This document shows, piece by piece, positions 53,901 through 63,195 of a stretch of DNA of 64,000 nt. The DNA lies in contig NZ_LDJM01000018.1 of assembly GCF_001431485.1 (NCBI RefSeq), forward strand, positions 1-64,000, given 5' to 3'. The notes under the pieces were generated by a model, which did not search any database, had not been told where the DNA came from, and was given only the letters and a program-made list of their open reading frames with translations. Position 1 is the first letter of the stretch, and every line of letters starts with the position of its first letter. The position numbers and the translations under genes were made by a program. Origin of the DNA: Stenotrophomonas ginsengisoli (GTDB lineage Bacteria; Pseudomonadota; Gammaproteobacteria; Xanthomonadales; Xanthomonadaceae).

Positions 53901-54599
53901 ATGAATGCCGGTATCCAGATCCTGCTGGTGGAAGACGAGGCGGCCATTGCCGCGGCCGTGGTGTATGCGCTGCAGGCCGAAGGCTGGCAGGTCGAGCACG
54001 TGGCCCTGGGCAGCCAGGCCCTGGCCCGGCTGCAGGCCGGGGCGGTGGATCTGGTGGTGCTGGATGTGGGCCTGCCGGACATCAGCGGGCTGGAGGTGTG
54101 CCGGCAGCTGCGCCAGAGCAGCCAGGTGCCGGTGGTGTTCTTGACCGCGCGCAACGAGGAGATCGACCGCGTGCTGGGGCTGGAACTGGGCGGCGATGAC
54201 TACCTGGGCAAACCCTTTTCGCCGCGCGAGCTGGTGGCCCGGGTACGGGCACGGCTGCGGCGGCCGGCGCTGGGCGCTGCCGATGCGCCGGCTGCGGGGC
54301 AGTGGCAGGCGCTGGGCGGGCTGGAGATCGACCGCCAGGCCCGGCGCGTGCGCCATGCCGGCCTGCTGCTGGAACTGACCCGCTACGAGTACCTGCTGCT
54401 GGAAGCGCTGGCCCAGCGTCCGGGCGCGATCCTGAGCCGGGCCCAGCTGATGGACCGGATCTGGGATGCGGCCAGCGACAGCGCCGACCGCACCGTGGAC
54501 ACCCATATCAAGACCCTGCGCGGCAAGCTGCGCGGTGCCGGGGCCGGGGAGCAGCTGATCCGCACCCACCGTGGCCTGGGCTATGCATTGGAGGTCTAG
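53901..54599 (+). CDS. creB: Response regulator CreB
   Basis: A 232-residue OmpR-type regulator: receiver with E11-D12, phospho-acceptor D55 (LVVLDVGLPDISG), and KPFSPRELVARVRARL; winged-helix output with ELTRYEYLLLEALAQRPGAI and TVDTHIKTLRGKLR. The DVGLPDISG and LRGKLR features and the neighbours creC and creD identify CreB. ATG at 53901 gives the usual N-terminus. The stop is 3 nt before creC. Confidence 0.92.
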   Translation: MNAGIQILLVEDEAAIAAAVVYALQAEGWQVEHVALGSQALARLQAGAVDLVVLDVGLPDISGLEVCRQLRQSSQVPVVFLTARNEEIDRVLGLELGGDDYLGKPFSPRELVARVRARLRRPALGAADAPAAGQWQALGGLEIDRQARRVRHAGLLLELTRYEYLLLEALAQRPGAILSRAQLMDRIWDAASDSADRTVDTHIKTLRGKLRGAGAGEQLIRTHRGLGYALEV

Positions 54600-54602
54600 G
54601 CG

Positions 54603-56036
54603 ATGCGCCGTCTGGCCCTGAAGGTGATGCTGGCCTTTGCCCTGGTGGCGCTGCTGGCCGGGGTGTTCGTGGCCCAGGTGCTGGTGGCCGAGGTCAAGCC
54701 CGGGGTGCGTCAGGCGATGGAGGCCAACCTGGTCAACACGGCCAACCTGCTGGCCGAGCTGGCTGCCGCTGACATGGCCGCCGGCAACATCGGCCAGGGC
54801 GCGTTTGCCGACGCGGTGGCGCGGGCGGTACGGCGCGATCCGCAGGCGGCGATCTGGCGTTTTCCCAAGCGCGCGATCGAGCTGGAGGTGCGCATTGCCG
54901 ATGCCCGCGGGATCGTGGTGTATGACTCCAGCAGCCGGCACCTGGGCCAGGACCATGGGCGCTGGAACGATGTGCTGCTGACCCTACGCGGGCATTACGG
55001 GGTGCGCTCCAGCCCGGTGGACCCGGCCGATCCGGACGGCCCCAGCGCCATGCATGTGGCTGCCCCGGTACGCGATGGTGACGGCCGCCTGCTCGGTGTG
55101 CTGACGGTGATCCAGCCCAATGCCAGCTTTGACCCCTACATCCATGCCGCCGGTGAGCAGGTGGTGCGCAAGGGCCTGTGGCTGGCCGCGCTGTGCATCC
55201 TGATCGGCGGTGGTTTCTCGGCCTGGCTGGCCTGGCGGGTGGGGCGCCTGCGCCGCTATGCCGAGGCCATTACCCGCGGGGCGACGGTGATCCAGCCCGA
55301 GGCCAGCCGCGACGAGCTCGGCCAGCTCGGCCGGGCCCTGGCCACCATGCGCGAGCAGCTGGACGGCAAGGCCTATGTCGAGCAGTACGTGCAGACCCTG
55401 ACCCACGAGATGAAAAGCCCGCTGGCCGCGATCAATGCCAGCGCCGAACTGCTGGCCGCGCCCATGCCCGAGGCAGACCGCGCCCGTTTTGCCGCCAGCA
55501 TCGGCGAGCAGGGCGCACGCCTGGCGCAGATGATCGACCGCCTGCTGGCCCTGGCCACGCTGGAGCAGCAGCAGGTGCTGCCCGAGCGTGCGCCGCTGGA
55601 CCTGGCCGGGTTGGTGGGCAGCGTGGTGGCTGACAGCCAGGCACGGGCCAGCCAGCGTGGGCTGCTCATTGATTGCCGGCTGCCGGCCGGCGCGGTGGTG
55701 GAGGGCGATGCCTTTTTCCTGCGCCAGGCGGTGACCAACCTGGTCGACAACGCCCTGGATTTTGCCGCTGCCGGCCCGCTGCAGGTGCAGCTTGTCCCGG
55801 CCGATGGCGGCTGGTGCCTGCAGGTGCACGATGACGGGCCGGGCGTGCCTGATTACGCGCAGGGCCGCATTTTCGAGCGTTTTTACTCCACCGCACGGCC
55901 GCGCAATGGCCAGCGCAGTTCCGGGCTGGGCCTGAACCTGGTGGCCGAGGTGGCGCGCCTGCACGGTGGCCGCATCACCCTGGACAACCTGCCCGGTGGC
56001 GGTGCCTGCGCCCGCCTGTGGTTGCCGCGGCGCTGA
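54603..56036 (+). CDS. creC: Sensor histidine kinase CreC
   Basis: A 477-residue kinase: TM1 (LALKVMLAFALVALLAGVFV), a periplasmic sensor with VVYDSSSRHLGQDHGRWNDV, TM2 (LWLAALCILIGGGFSAWLAW), HAMP, then H-box TLTHEMKSPLAAINAS, N-box NLVDNALDFA and G-boxes HDDGPGVP and SSGLGLNLVAEVARLHGG. The DSS..HLGxDxxxWNDV stretch is typical of CreC. It is coupled to creB (3-nt gap). Confidence 0.94.
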   Translation: MRRLALKVMLAFALVALLAGVFVAQVLVAEVKPGVRQAMEANLVNTANLLAELAAADMAAGNIGQGAFADAVARAVRRDPQAAIWRFPKRAIELEVRIADARGIVVYDSSSRHLGQDHGRWNDVLLTLRGHYGVRSSPVDPADPDGPSAMHVAAPVRDGDGRLLGVLTVIQPNASFDPYIHAAGEQVVRKGLWLAALCILIGGGFSAWLAWRVGRLRRYAEAITRGATVIQPEASRDELGQLGRALATMREQLDGKAYVEQYVQTLTHEMKSPLAAINASAELLAAPMPEADRARFAASIGEQGARLAQMIDRLLALATLEQQQVLPERAPLDLAGLVGSVVADSQARASQRGLLIDCRLPAGAVVEGDAFFLRQAVTNLVDNALDFAAAGPLQVQLVPADGGWCLQVHDDGPGVPDYAQGRIFERFYSTARPRNGQRSSGLGLNLVAEVARLHGGRITLDNLPGGGACARLWLPRR

Positions 56037-56043
56037 GCGCCAC

Positions 56044-56065
56044 TTCACACCCACTTCAAATTCAC
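56044..56065 (+). promoter_or_regulatory. Cre/Blr-tag-like CreB binding site before creD
   Basis: TTCAC (56044-56048), a 6-nt spacer, TTCAA (56055-56059), then another TTCAC (56061-56065). The E. coli cre tag and the Aeromonas blr tag are TTCAC-N6-TTCAC, so the first pair matches 9 of 10 fixed positions. It lies 60-82 nt upstream of the creD start, the expected position for activation by CreB. Confidence 0.72.
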
Positions 56066-56125
56066 TTCCTGCTGCCGACACCGGCGCCGCCAAGACTGGC
56101 CACTCCTCGCAATGGATGGGTGGCA

Positions 56126-57436
56126 ATGATGGATAGCTTGCGTTTGTTCGGCCGCATCGCGGTGGCCGGGGTGGTGGTGTTGGTGTTGATGCTGGCCCTG
56201 ATGCTGGTGCGCTCGCTGGTGGCCGAACGGACGCAGTACCGCGACCAGGCGGTGGCCAAGGTGGCGGCCAGCCGTGCTGGCGAGCAGGTGCTGGTAGGCC
56301 CGCTGCGGGTGATCCCGTGGACCGAGCAGCAGCGGGTGCAGGGCGCCGACGGTGAGCGGGTGCGGGTGGTGCACGGGCAGCAGGTGCAGATGCCCGTGCA
56401 GCTGCAGGTGGATGGCCAGATGCTGCCCGAGCAGCGTCGGGTCGGCATGTTCCAGGTGCCGGTATATGCCTGGCGCGGCACGCTGGCCGCACGCTTTGCA
56501 CCAATGCAGCCGGAAGGTGTGCCCGGGCGCGTGTACGGCAAGCCCTATCTGGTGATGGGCATCTCCGATGTGCGTGGGGTGGTGGGCACGCCGAAGCTGC
56601 AGATTGACGGCCACAGTGCACAGCTGCAGGCCGGCAGCCTGGGTCTGGAGGCCCTGGGTGGTGGCGTGCACGTGCCGCTGGCCCTGGATGACAGCGGGCA
56701 GTTGCCGGCCTCGGCCCTGCGTCTGGCCCTGGATCTGGACGGTACCCGCTCGCTGGCGTTGGTGCCGGTGGCTGATGACAACAGTGTGCAGCTGGCTTCC
56801 AGCTGGCCGCACCCGTCCTTCGGCGGTGCCTTCGCGCCGGCCCAGCGCGAGGTGGGCGATGCGGGTTTTCGCGCCAGCTGGGCGGTGTCCTCGCTGGCTT
56901 CCAAGGCCCAGGAGCAATTGCAGCAGGCCATTGCCCAGGGGCATGGCGTGCATGCCGAGCAGGTCCAGGTGAGCCTGGTTGACCCGGTAGATGTGTATGC
57001 CCAAGCCCTGCGCGCGGCCAAGTACGGGGTGCTGTTCATCGTGCTGACCTTTGTCGGCTTCGGCATCTATGACCTGGTCAAGGGCCTGAACCTGCACCCG
57101 CTGCAGTACCTGCTGGTCGGCCTGGCCCTGGTGATGTTCTTCCTGCTGCTGCTGAGCCTGTCCGAGCAGCTGCCGTTCGTGCTGGCCTATCTGGTTGCCA
57201 GTGGCGCCTGTATCGCCCTGCAGGCCTGGTACCTGTCCGGGGTGCTGCGCAGCTGGCCGCGCGCACTGGGCTTTGCGGCCATGCTCACCGCGTTGTACGC
57301 CGCCTTGTACGGGCTGCTGGTCAGCGAGCAGAACGCCCTGCTGCTGGGTTCCCTGCTGCTGTTCGCGGTGCTGGCGGCGGTGATGGGCCTGACCCGGCGG
57401 CTGGACTGGCGCCAGCTGGGGCGCAGCCATGAGTGA
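56126..57436 (+). CDS. creD: Inner-membrane protein CreD
   Basis: A 436-residue protein with one N-terminal TM helix, a large periplasmic domain (VLVGPLRVIPWTEQQ, YAWRGTLAARF, ISDVRGVVG, ALVPVADDNSVQLASSWPHPSF) and a C-terminal bundle of about five TM helices (KYGVLFIVLTFVGFGIYDLV, LHPLQYLLVGLALVMFFLLLL). It is the usual target of CreBC. In other species CreD affects envelope integrity and beta-lactam response. The start is ATG at 56126 (MMDSLRL). Confidence 0.94.
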   Translation: MMDSLRLFGRIAVAGVVVLVLMLALMLVRSLVAERTQYRDQAVAKVAASRAGEQVLVGPLRVIPWTEQQRVQGADGERVRVVHGQQVQMPVQLQVDGQMLPEQRRVGMFQVPVYAWRGTLAARFAPMQPEGVPGRVYGKPYLVMGISDVRGVVGTPKLQIDGHSAQLQAGSLGLEALGGGVHVPLALDDSGQLPASALRLALDLDGTRSLALVPVADDNSVQLASSWPHPSFGGAFAPAQREVGDAGFRASWAVSSLASKAQEQLQQAIAQGHGVHAEQVQVSLVDPVDVYAQALRAAKYGVLFIVLTFVGFGIYDLVKGLNLHPLQYLLVGLALVMFFLLLLSLSEQLPFVLAYLVASGACIALQAWYLSGVLRSWPRALGFAAMLTALYAALYGLLVSEQNALLLGSLLLFAVLAAVMGLTRRLDWRQLGRSHE

Positions 57437-57701
57437 GTTGCTGGTCCCTGCCGGGCGCTTGTGGCAGCGCCTGCGCCGGCAGCTGCCGGCGAGCATGGCC
57501 CTGGCCGGGTGGCGGCGCTGGCCACGGCTGTGGTGTGCGCAGCGCCTGTGCCTGCAGCTGGCCCGGCCCTGGCAGCCACGGGCTGCTGATGCCGGTGCGG
57601 GCTGGCAGCAGCAGGGCCGGCATTGGCGGCGGCAGCACGCCGGTTGGTGCTGGTGGTTGTCGGCCGATGGCTGCCGGCTGTACGCCTGCCGCCAGCGTTG
57701 A
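57429..57701 (+). CDS. Small Trp/Arg-rich hypothetical protein after creD
   Basis: A 90-residue ORF whose ATG lies 5 nt before the creD stop codon (8-nt overlap including the stop), suggesting coupling. It is rich in Trp, Arg and Gln (GWQQQGRHWRRQHAGW, WWLSADGCRLYACRQR) with no signal or domain I recognise. A competing ORF of similar length exists one frame over, so this could be non-coding. Confidence 0.4.
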   Translation: MSELLVPAGRLWQRLRRQLPASMALAGWRRWPRLWCAQRLCLQLARPWQPRAADAGAGWQQQGRHWRRQHAGWCWWLSADGCRLYACRQR

Positions 57702-57722
57702 AAGTGGGGCGGTGGTGGAATA

Positions 57723-58355
57723 ATGCCGGGCATGACCACCACCGCCCTGACCATCGATGTACTGCGCGGGCCGCAGGTGCTGCCGCAGCTGGACGCCGTG
57801 GCCGCCCTGCGCATGGCCGTGTTTGCCCAGTGGCCTTACCTGTATGTCGGTGATGCCGGCTACGAGCGCGACTACCTGGCCGCCTACGCGGCCTCGCCCG
57901 GCAGTGTGTTCGTGCTGGCGCGCACGCCGGCCGGCGAGGTGGTCGGCGCTTCCACCGGCTTGCCGCTGCTTGATGACGGCCCGGCGTTTGCCGCCCCGTT
58001 CGCCGCCGCCGGGATCGACCCGGCAGGCGTGTTTTATTTCGGCGAATCGGTGCTGCTGCCGGCCTGGCGCGGGCAGGGCGTGGGCCACGCCTTCTTCGAT
58101 GCGCGGCAGGCCCATGCACGCACGCTTGGGGGCTTTGCGATGACCGCCTTCTGTGCGGTGGACCGCCGCGCCGATGACCCGCGCCGCCCGCCCGGCCACC
58201 GTGACAACGACCTGTTCTGGGCCAAGCGCGGCTATGTGCGCCAGCCCGGGATGACCCTGCAACTGCAGTGGGAGGAGCTGGGGCAGGGCAACCTGCGCCA
58301 CGATCTGACCTTCTGGACCCGCGCGCTGGAGCCCGGCGCGCCGCAACGCGAGTAA
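57723..58355 (+). CDS. GNAT family N-acetyltransferase
   Basis: A 210-residue acetyltransferase: AVFAQWPYLYVGDAGYERDYL, the strand VFYFGESVLLPAWRGQGVGHAFFD with the acetyl-CoA loop RGQGVG, and the C-terminal AFCAVDRRADDPRRPPGHR. The substrate is unknown. It precedes the nitrilase gene by 3 nt, so the two are probably one transcript. The start could also be ATG at 57732. Confidence 0.88.
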   Translation: MPGMTTTALTIDVLRGPQVLPQLDAVAALRMAVFAQWPYLYVGDAGYERDYLAAYAASPGSVFVLARTPAGEVVGASTGLPLLDDGPAFAAPFAAAGIDPAGVFYFGESVLLPAWRGQGVGHAFFDARQAHARTLGGFAMTAFCAVDRRADDPRRPPGHRDNDLFWAKRGYVRQPGMTLQLQWEELGQGNLRHDLTFWTRALEPGAPQRE

Positions 58356-58358
58356 GCC

Positions 58359-59237
58359 ATGAAGATTGCCGTCGCCAAATACCCGATCCAGGCCCCGGCC
58401 GACTTTACCGCCTTCGCCGAGCGCCTGACCCAGCTGCTGGGCCAGGCGCGCGAGGCGGGCGCGCGCATTGCGGTGCTGCCCGAATACCTGTCACTGGAGC
58501 TGGCCGCCAGCCTCGGCGCGCCGGTGTTTGCCGACCTGCCGGCCTCGCTGGCCGGGATCCAGCGCTATCGCCAGGCATGGCTGGAACTGTTCACCGGCCT
58601 GGCCGCCGGGCTGGACATGCACATCGCCGCCGGCAGCTTCCTGCTCGAGCACGTGCCCGGGCGCTACCGCAACCGCTGCGACTGGTTCACCCCCGATGGC
58701 CGGGCCCTGTGGCAGGACAAGCTGCAGCTGACCGGTTTCGAGAAAAAGACCGGGGTGATTGATGCGGGCGACACGCTGAAGGTGTTCGACATCGACGGCC
58801 TGCGGGTGGGCGTGGCGATTTGCTATGACAGCGAGTTCCCGCTGCCGGTGCGGGCCCAGTACGAGGCCGGTGCCCGCCTGCTGGTGGTGCCCAGCTGCAC
58901 CGATACCGCGGCCGGTGCCACCCGGGTGCGGGTCGGCTGCCTGGCCCGGGCATTGGAAAACCGCCTGTTCGTGGCGCAGTCGGTCACTGCCGGGCTGGCC
59001 GCCTGGAGCCCGGCGCTGGATGTGAACACCGGCGAGGCGGCGGTGTTTGCGCCGATGGATGTGGGTTTCCCTGATGACGGCGTGGTCGCCCAGACCCAGG
59101 GCGGGCAGGTCTGGGCCCTGGCCGAGCTGGACATTGCGGCGCTGGATGGCAGCCGCGCCCGGGCCCAGGTGGCCAACGACCGGGACTGGCCCGCCCAGTG
59201 CCGGCCGGCCCTGGCCCAGGCCCAGCTGTCCGGCTGA
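58359..59237 (+). CDS. Carbon-nitrogen hydrolase (nitrilase superfamily)
   Basis: A 292-residue enzyme. The catalytic Glu is in VLPEYLSLEL, the Lys in WQDKLQLTGFEK, and the Cys in GVAICYDSEFPLPVRAQYEAGA. This order is typical of nitrilase-superfamily amidases. Pairing with a GNAT enzyme directly upstream is common for this branch. The substrate is unknown; an omega-amidase or amide hydrolase role is possible. Confidence 0.9.
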   Translation: MKIAVAKYPIQAPADFTAFAERLTQLLGQAREAGARIAVLPEYLSLELAASLGAPVFADLPASLAGIQRYRQAWLELFTGLAAGLDMHIAAGSFLLEHVPGRYRNRCDWFTPDGRALWQDKLQLTGFEKKTGVIDAGDTLKVFDIDGLRVGVAICYDSEFPLPVRAQYEAGARLLVVPSCTDTAAGATRVRVGCLARALENRLFVAQSVTAGLAAWSPALDVNTGEAAVFAPMDVGFPDDGVVAQTQGGQVWALAELDIAALDGSRARAQVANDRDWPAQCRPALAQAQLSG

Positions 59238-59333
59238 GCCAGAACGGACACCGGGCCATGACCTGTGGCCCGTTCCGGGCCTGGGGGCAGTTCATTAAGC
59301 TGTCATCTTTCCTGTCCTGTTGGAGTCGTGCAC

Positions 59334-60950
59334 GTGTTCAAACGTTGCCTGCTGGCCCTGGCCATCACCGTGGCTGCCCCGCTGCCCGTTTCCTTTGCCG
59401 CTGCGCAGGCGGTTGAACCGGTGGATCTGGATGTGGTCACCCGCATCCGTGCCGAAGCCTTCCACAACTCCAAGGTGATGGAACACCTCACCCACCTGAC
59501 CGAGAACATCGGCCCGCGTCTGACCAACTCGCCGCAGATGGCCGCCGCCAATGCCTGGGCACGTGGCCAGTTCAACCAGTGGGGCCTGCGCAATGTGCAC
59601 GACGACGCCTTCCCGGCCTTCGGCCGTGGCTGGGAGTTCACCCATGCCAGCGTGACCATGATCGGCGACCGCGAGCTGCCGTTGCACGCCCTGCCCAAGG
59701 CCTGGACCCCGGGCACCGACGGCATCGTCGAAGGCGAGCTGGTGCGGGTGGAAATCAAGAAGCTGGCCGACCTGGACAAGTACAAGGGCAAGCTGGCCGG
59801 CAAGGTGTTGCTGCTGGGCGACTCGCGCGCCTACAAGCGCGGCACCGAGGCCGACAGCCATCGCCACGACGCCACCTCGCTGGAAGGCCTGCAGCAGTTC
59901 ACCATCCCGGCCACGGCAGCGGCCGACCGCGCCAAGCGCCTGCGCGAGTACCACGAGCGCCAGGAGCTGGTGGCCAAGACCAACGAATTCTTCGCCGCCG
60001 AAGGCGCGCTGGCAGCCATTTCGTTGTCCAGCTGGGACAACGGCATCATCCGTGTGGCCGGTGGTGGTTCGCGCAAGGCCGGTGAATCGGCCGGCATCCC
60101 CGAACTGACCATGATCACCGAGCACTTCAACCCGCTGGTGCGCGCGCTGGAAGGCGGCGAGACGGTCAAGCTGCGCATCCGCGTGGATGCCCGCTTCACC
60201 GACGAGGGCGACCAGCCCGGCTACAACACCCTGGCCGAAATCCCCGGCAACGGTGCCAAGGCCGGCGAGATCGTGATGATCGGCGCCCATATGGACTCCT
60301 GGCACACCGGTACCGGTGCGGCCGACAACGGCGCCGGCGTGGCCGTGGCGATGGAAGCCATGCGCATCCTCAAGGCGATCGGGGCCAAGCCCAAGCGCAC
60401 CATCCGCGTGGCCTTGTGGAGTGGCGAGGAGCAGGGCCTGATCGGCTCGCAGGATTACGTGGCACGCAACTTTGCCCGTTTCCCGGAGCCGACCGACCCG
60501 GCCCAGCTGGCCCTGCCGGCCTCGCTGCGCGAGCCGACCGGCCCGTTGCAGAAGCTGCGTGACTACGACCGTTTCTCGGCCTACTTCAACATGGACAACG
60601 GCTCGGGCCGCTTCCGTGGCATCTACGCCCAGGAAAACCTGGCCGCGATGCCGATCTTCGAGGCCTGGCTGAAGCCGTTCAACGATGTCGGCGCCACCAC
60701 CGTGGTCACCCGCAACACCGGCTCCACCGACCACATCGCCTTTGACCGCGTCGGCCTGCCGGGCTTCCAGTTCATCCAGGACCGTCTGGACTACTTCTCC
60801 AACGTCCACCACACCCACCTGGACACCTGGGACCACATCGAGGCCGAGGACCTGAAACAGGCTGCGGCGGTGATGGCCAGCTTTGCCTATCACGCCGCCA
60901 TGCGTGAAGAGAAAATGCCGCGCAAGCCGGAGCCGCAGCCGGCTCCCTGA
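59334..60950 (+). CDS. Exported M28-family zinc aminopeptidase
   Basis: A 538-residue peptidase with a signal peptide (CLLALAITVAAPLPVSFAAA). Zinc ligands are visible as IGAHMDSWHTG, AADNGAGVAVAMEA, LWSGEEQGLIGSQD and GSTDHIAFDRVG. A PA-like insertion (GKVLLLGDSR) lies before the catalytic domain. GTG at 59334 is chosen with GGAG 8 nt upstream; GTG at 59328 is possible. A hairpin terminator follows. Confidence 0.92.
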   Translation: MFKRCLLALAITVAAPLPVSFAAAQAVEPVDLDVVTRIRAEAFHNSKVMEHLTHLTENIGPRLTNSPQMAAANAWARGQFNQWGLRNVHDDAFPAFGRGWEFTHASVTMIGDRELPLHALPKAWTPGTDGIVEGELVRVEIKKLADLDKYKGKLAGKVLLLGDSRAYKRGTEADSHRHDATSLEGLQQFTIPATAAADRAKRLREYHERQELVAKTNEFFAAEGALAAISLSSWDNGIIRVAGGGSRKAGESAGIPELTMITEHFNPLVRALEGGETVKLRIRVDARFTDEGDQPGYNTLAEIPGNGAKAGEIVMIGAHMDSWHTGTGAADNGAGVAVAMEAMRILKAIGAKPKRTIRVALWSGEEQGLIGSQDYVARNFARFPEPTDPAQLALPASLREPTGPLQKLRDYDRFSAYFNMDNGSGRFRGIYAQENLAAMPIFEAWLKPFNDVGATTVVTRNTGSTDHIAFDRVGLPGFQFIQDRLDYFSNVHHTHLDTWDHIEAEDLKQAAAVMASFAYHAAMREEKMPRKPEPQPAP

Positions 60951-60974
60951 CCGGCGCGTGTGTGGATCAGTCTC

Positions 60975-60997
60975 AAGGGCCGGCAATGCCGGCCCTT
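60975..60997 (+). terminator. Hairpin after the M28 peptidase gene
   Basis: A perfect 10-bp stem (60975-60984 with 60988-60997), loop aat, 24 nt past the stop codon. The following sequence is only weakly T-rich. Confidence 0.65.
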
Positions 60998-61106
60998 GTC
61001 GTTGGTGCGGCCGGTGGGCAGCGGCGGCCGGGCAGGGCAACAGGTCAGGCAACCGCGCGCCGGGCGGGGTAAAATCGGCGCATACCTGTTTCCCAGACCC
61101 ATTCAC

Positions 61107-62510
61107 ATGACCGTCCGTACCCGTTTCGCCCCCAGTCCCACCGGCTATCTGCACATCGGTGGTGCGCGCACTGCGCTGTATTGCTGGCTGCAGGCCCGCC
61201 ACAACGCTGGCGAGTTCGTGCTGCGCATCGAGGATACCGACCGTGAACGCAGCACCCAGGGCGCGATCGACGCGATCCTGGAGGCGATGGACTGGCTGGA
61301 CCTGAACTACGACGAAGGCCCGATCTACCAGACCGCGCGCGTGGCGCGCTACCTGGAAGTGGCCGAGCAGCTGCTTGCCGAGGGCAAGGCCTACTACGCC
61401 TACGAGACCCGCGAGGAGCTGGACGCGATGCGCGAGGCCGCCATGGCCAAGCAGGAAAAGCCCCGCTACAACGGCGCCGCGCGCGAGCTCAACCTGCCCA
61501 AGAAAGATGACCCGAACCGGGTCATCCGTTTCAAGAACCCGCTCGATGGCACGGTGGTGTTCGATGACCTGATCAAGGGCCGCATCGAGATCGCCAACAG
61601 CGAGCTGGACGACATGGTGATCTTCCGCCCGGACGGTTTCCCGACCTACAACTTCGCCGTTGTGGTCGATGACATGGACATGCGCATCAACCAGGTCATC
61701 CGTGGCGATGACCACATCAACAACACCCCGCGCCAGATCAACATCTACAAGGCGCTGGGGGTGGAAGTGCCGGCCTTCGGCCACATGCCGATGATCCTGG
61801 ACGAGCAGGGGGCCAAGCTGTCCAAGCGCACCGGCGCGGCCGATGTCATGCAGTACAAGGACGCCGGCTACCTGCCGCACGCCCTGCTCAACTACCTGGC
61901 CCGCCTGGGCTGGTCGCACGGTGACCAGGAAATCTTCAGCCGCGCCGAGCTGATCGACCTGTTCGATGTGACCAACTGCAACTCCAAGGCCTCGCGCCTG
62001 GACATGGCCAAGCTGGGCTGGGTCAACGCCCATTACCTGAAGTCCGACGAGCCGGCATCGATCGTCCCGCACCTGGTCTACCAGCTGGAAAAGCTGGGCC
62101 TGGACTTGGCCGGCGGCCCGGCCCCGCTGGACGTGGTGATTGCCCTGCGCGAGCGCGTGCAGACGCTGAAGGAAATGGCCGAGAAGGCCGTGGTCTGGTA
62201 CACCCCGCTGACCACCTACGACGAGGCGGCCGTGGCCAAGCACTTCAAACCGGGCGCCGATGTGGCACTGGCCAAGGCGGCCGAGCTGCTCGCTGCAGCC
62301 CCGCAATGGAGCGCTGAAGCCGTGGGCGTGGCCCTGCACGACGCCGCTGCCGCGCTGGAAATCGGCATGGGCAAGGTGGCCCAGCCGCTGCGCGTGGCCA
62401 TTACCGGCACCCAGGTCAGCCCGGACATCTCCCACACCGTCTACCTGGCCGGCCGCGAGCAGGCCATTGCCCGCATCAACGCCGCCATCGCCATGGTGCC
62501 GGCTGCCTGA
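61107..62510 (+). CDS. gltX: Glutamyl-tRNA synthetase
   Basis: A 467-residue class I aminoacyl-tRNA synthetase. The HIGH motif is [16 protein letters not shown] and the KMSKS-like motif is [24 protein letters not shown] and the C-terminal anticodon-binding region complete the family pattern. It precedes a Zur-like repressor by 17 nt, so they may share a transcript. Confidence 0.97.
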   Translation: MTVRTRFAPSPTGYLHIGGARTALYCWLQARHNAGEFVLRIEDTDRERSTQGAIDAILEAMDWLDLNYDEGPIYQTARVARYLEVAEQLLAEGKAYYAYETREELDAMREAAMAKQEKPRYNGAARELNLPKKDDPNRVIRFKNPLDGTVVFDDLIKGRIEIANSELDDMVIFRPDGFPTYNFAVVVDDMDMRINQVIRGDDHINNTPRQINIYKALGVEVPAFGHMPMILDEQGAKLSKRTGAADVMQYKDAGYLPHALLNYLARLGWSHGDQEIFSRAELIDLFDVTNCNSKASRLDMAKLGWVNAHYLKSDEPASIVPHLVYQLEKLGLDLAGGPAPLDVVIALRERVQTLKEMAEKAVVWYTPLTTYDEAAVAKHFKPGADVALAKAAELLAAAPQWSAEAVGVALHDAAAALEIGMGKVAQPLRVAITGTQVSPDISHTVYLAGREQAIARINAAIAMVPAA

Positions 62511-62527
62511 GCCAGCAAGGAGCCTTC

Positions 62528-63013
62528 ATGACCGACCCGCATACCTGCACCGCCCCGCATCACCATGTGGACGATGCTGCCGCCTTCTTGAGGGTGGTGG
62601 AGCGGGTCTGTCATGAGCGCGGCCTGCGCCTGACCCCGATCCGGGCCAATGTGCTGCGTCTGATTGCCGAGGCCGGCAAGCCGGTCAAGGCGTACGAGCT
62701 GCTGGAATGGGTACGCGCCGGCAAGGGCGTGGGCGCCGATGCCCCGCCCACCGTGTACCGTGCGCTGGATTTTCTGATGGCCAACGGCTTCGTGCACAAG
62801 CTGGCCTCGGTCAACTCGTTCGTGGCCTGCCACCACCCGTCCAGCCACCAGCACTCGGTACCGTTTCTGATCTGCAACAGCTGCCACAACGCGGTGGAGC
62901 TGGAAGACAGCGAGATCGTCAGCCAGCTCGAAGCCCGCGCCCGCGCGCTGGGCTTCAAGCCCCAGGCCCAGACCCTGGAAGTGCACGGGTTGTGTGCCAA
63001 CTGCGCTGGTTGA
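62528..63013 (+). CDS. zur: Fur-family repressor, Zur-like
   Basis: A 161-residue metalloregulator. The winged helix is RLTPIRANVLRLIAEAGKPVKAYELL with PPTVYRALDFLMANGFVHKL. The metal-binding half has ACHHPSSHQHSV, CNSCHNAVELED, and a C-terminal CANC, giving the two-CxxC structural zinc site. An N-terminal His run (PHHHVDD) is also present. It resembles Zur more than Fur; no target operator is visible here. Confidence 0.87.
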   Translation: MTDPHTCTAPHHHVDDAAAFLRVVERVCHERGLRLTPIRANVLRLIAEAGKPVKAYELLEWVRAGKGVGADAPPTVYRALDFLMANGFVHKLASVNSFVACHHPSSHQHSVPFLICNSCHNAVELEDSEIVSQLEARARALGFKPQAQTLEVHGLCANCAG

Positions 63014-63030
63014 GCCCTGATATCGGGTGG

Positions 63031-63195
63031 TTACTGCAAAGGCCGCACATTGTGCGGCCTTTGTTTTTCCACAATCGTGCGCGGTAACGCTTCCGCCAGC
63101 GAGAACTGGTCATCGGCAAGTGTTGCATCGACGTTGAGGGGGCCGGGAGCAAGAGAAGTGAACCTGACCTTGGGGTTCAGGCGGGCTGATGTCAT
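63031..63195 (-). CDS. Possible 54-residue small ORF overlapping the zur terminator
   Basis: The minus-strand ATG at 63195 has GGAG 6 nt upstream and opens a 54-codon frame (starts MTSARLNPKV, then FSLAEALPRTIVEKQ). The last 11 residues are encoded by the zur terminator hairpin, which argues against a conserved protein or for a truncated gene. I recognise no family. Confidence 0.2.
   Translation of the reverse strand: MTSARLNPKVRFTSLAPGPLNVDATLADDQFSLAEALPRTIVEKQRPHNVRPLQ
63037..63068 (+). terminator. Terminator of gltX-zur
   Basis: A 12-bp stem (63038-63049 with 63051-63062) followed by gttttt on the plus strand, 24 nt past the zur stop. Confidence 0.9.

Noticed and set aside
59295..62435. 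A 1046-codon minus-strand frame opposite the M28 peptidase and gltX
   Set aside because: It spans two well-supported genes on the other strand and contains no recognisable domain.
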